Positions 20,515 through 20,877 of a stretch of 20,877 nucleotides of DNA are shown here, piece by piece. The DNA comes from a virus: positions 1 to 20,877 of the IMG/VR virus record IMGVR_UViG_3300023179_000603; one strand, given 5' to 3'. Position numbers and translations under genes: made by a program. Numbering within the stretch: the first letter of the stretch is position 1; each line of letters opens with the position of its first letter. The notes below the pieces were generated by a model. It was not told where the DNA came from, did no database searches, and worked only from the letters and a program-made list of their open reading frames with translations.

Positions 20515-20877
20515 CTCTTTCAGTTTGGCTTCAATAGCTCGGGTAGTCTCGACTAACCCTCCGTACCTTGTATCGAAAGCAATTGCTTTTATTTCCGCAT
20601 CCGTCAGCCCTACCCACGGGCGCTGTGCTGCGGGCGGGGTGGTGTAGAGGGCGCGAATATCCCAGCCTTGCGCTTTCTTGCTCCACCACTTAGCGTCATA
20701 CTCGCTGGTGTTTTCCCACGCACCTCCTGTCCGCAGTGGATGACGCTTCTGCCATAGCGCCACCGGCTCCTGCTCAATCTCTTGCCCAAGGTCAGCAAGT
20801 TTTTTTAGCGCCGCCTCTTCAATAATCCTCTTGTAACCGATCACCTCTCCTTCAAGTTCGTGGATGCGGTATTTCAA
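20500..20877 (-). CDS. Opposing gene with ALYTTPPAAQRPW module (5' part outside window)
   Basis: The only good minus-strand frame. It runs off the right edge, so its true start is beyond 20877; 125 or more residues are visible. The first part looks like a coiled coil (IHELEGEVIGYKRIIEEAAL), followed by EPVALWQKRHPLRTGGAWEN, a Trp-rich DAKWWSKKAQGWDIRALYTT segment, then PPAAQRPWVGLTDAEIKAIA and a helical end. I associate the VALWQ...LYTTPPAAQRPWVGLTD module with small phage and prophage proteins of betaproteobacteria, often of unknown function and located in early or accessory regions. The last eight bases overlap the holin stop. Being opposed to the late operon, it is probably controlled separately. 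Confidence 0.6.
   Translation of the reverse strand: MKYRIHELEGEVIGYKRIIEEAALKKLADLGQEIEQEPVALWQKRHPLRTGGAWENTSEYDAKWWSKKAQGWDIRALYTTPPAAQRPWVGLTDAEIKAIAFDTRYGGLVETTRAIEAKLKEKNAT

Noticed and set aside
1-20877. CRISPR arrays, tRNAs, insertion sequences, integrase or attachment sites
   Set aside because: No regularly spaced direct repeats, cloverleaf-like segments, transposase or integrase motifs, or paired att-like repeats were seen on reading both strands.

Overview
The window is a late-gene (virion structure and lysis) segment of a tailed double-stranded DNA phage. Almost every gene is on the + strand. Genes abut or overlap through TAATG, ATGA and GTGA junctions, and there are no transposases, rRNAs, tRNAs or housekeeping genes. 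A portal, scaffold, HK97-type capsid, short-tail adaptor, nozzle and beta-helix tailspike, followed by large alanine/glycine- and coiled-coil-rich ejection-type proteins and no tape measure or sheath, point to a podovirus-like short-tailed phage. The host cannot be read directly. The minus-strand gene at the right end carries a module (ALYTTPPAAQRPWVGLTDAE) that I associate with phages and prophages of Burkholderiales-type betaproteobacteria, so a freshwater betaproteobacterial host is a reasonable inference but no more.

Layout. 1-1113: C-terminal part of the portal, cut by the window edge. 1114-1420: a 307-base gap between standard genes that holds two tandem micro-ORFs encoding related, extremely basic 13-14 residue peptides, interleaved with several RNA hairpins. 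1421-2623: two small proteins of unknown role and a scaffold-like coiled-coil protein. 2664-5538: major capsid protein, a glycine/threonine-rich repeat protein (probable decoration or head fibre), and two small unknown proteins. 5554-8180: head-tail adaptor and tail nozzle; the nozzle has an inserted repeat domain related to repeats in the decoration-like protein. 8182-9957: tailspike with a pectate-lyase-type beta-helix. 9959-11172: two tiny membrane proteins, a WLxxH repeat protein and a GNAT-like protein. 11173-16301: four large internal-virion/ejection-type proteins. 16301-17007: three small genes, including a possible small terminase and a membrane protein. 17010-19649: an 879-residue beta-repeat virion protein. 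19646-20507: lysis pair of M15 peptidase endolysin and 3-TM holin, ending at a possible terminator. 20500-20877: an opposing, partial gene.

How it works together. The portal, scaffold and capsid build the prohead; the adaptor and nozzle close it; the tailspike and the 879-residue protein are likely host-contact parts; the 11-16 kb proteins are likely ejected with DNA; the M15 enzyme and holin release progeny. The large terminase, polymerase and other replication genes are not in the window. The most unusual element is the pair of protamine-like micropeptides and the structured RNA around them, inside the head-morphogenesis operon. All identifications come from reading translations and motifs by eye; no database search was run.
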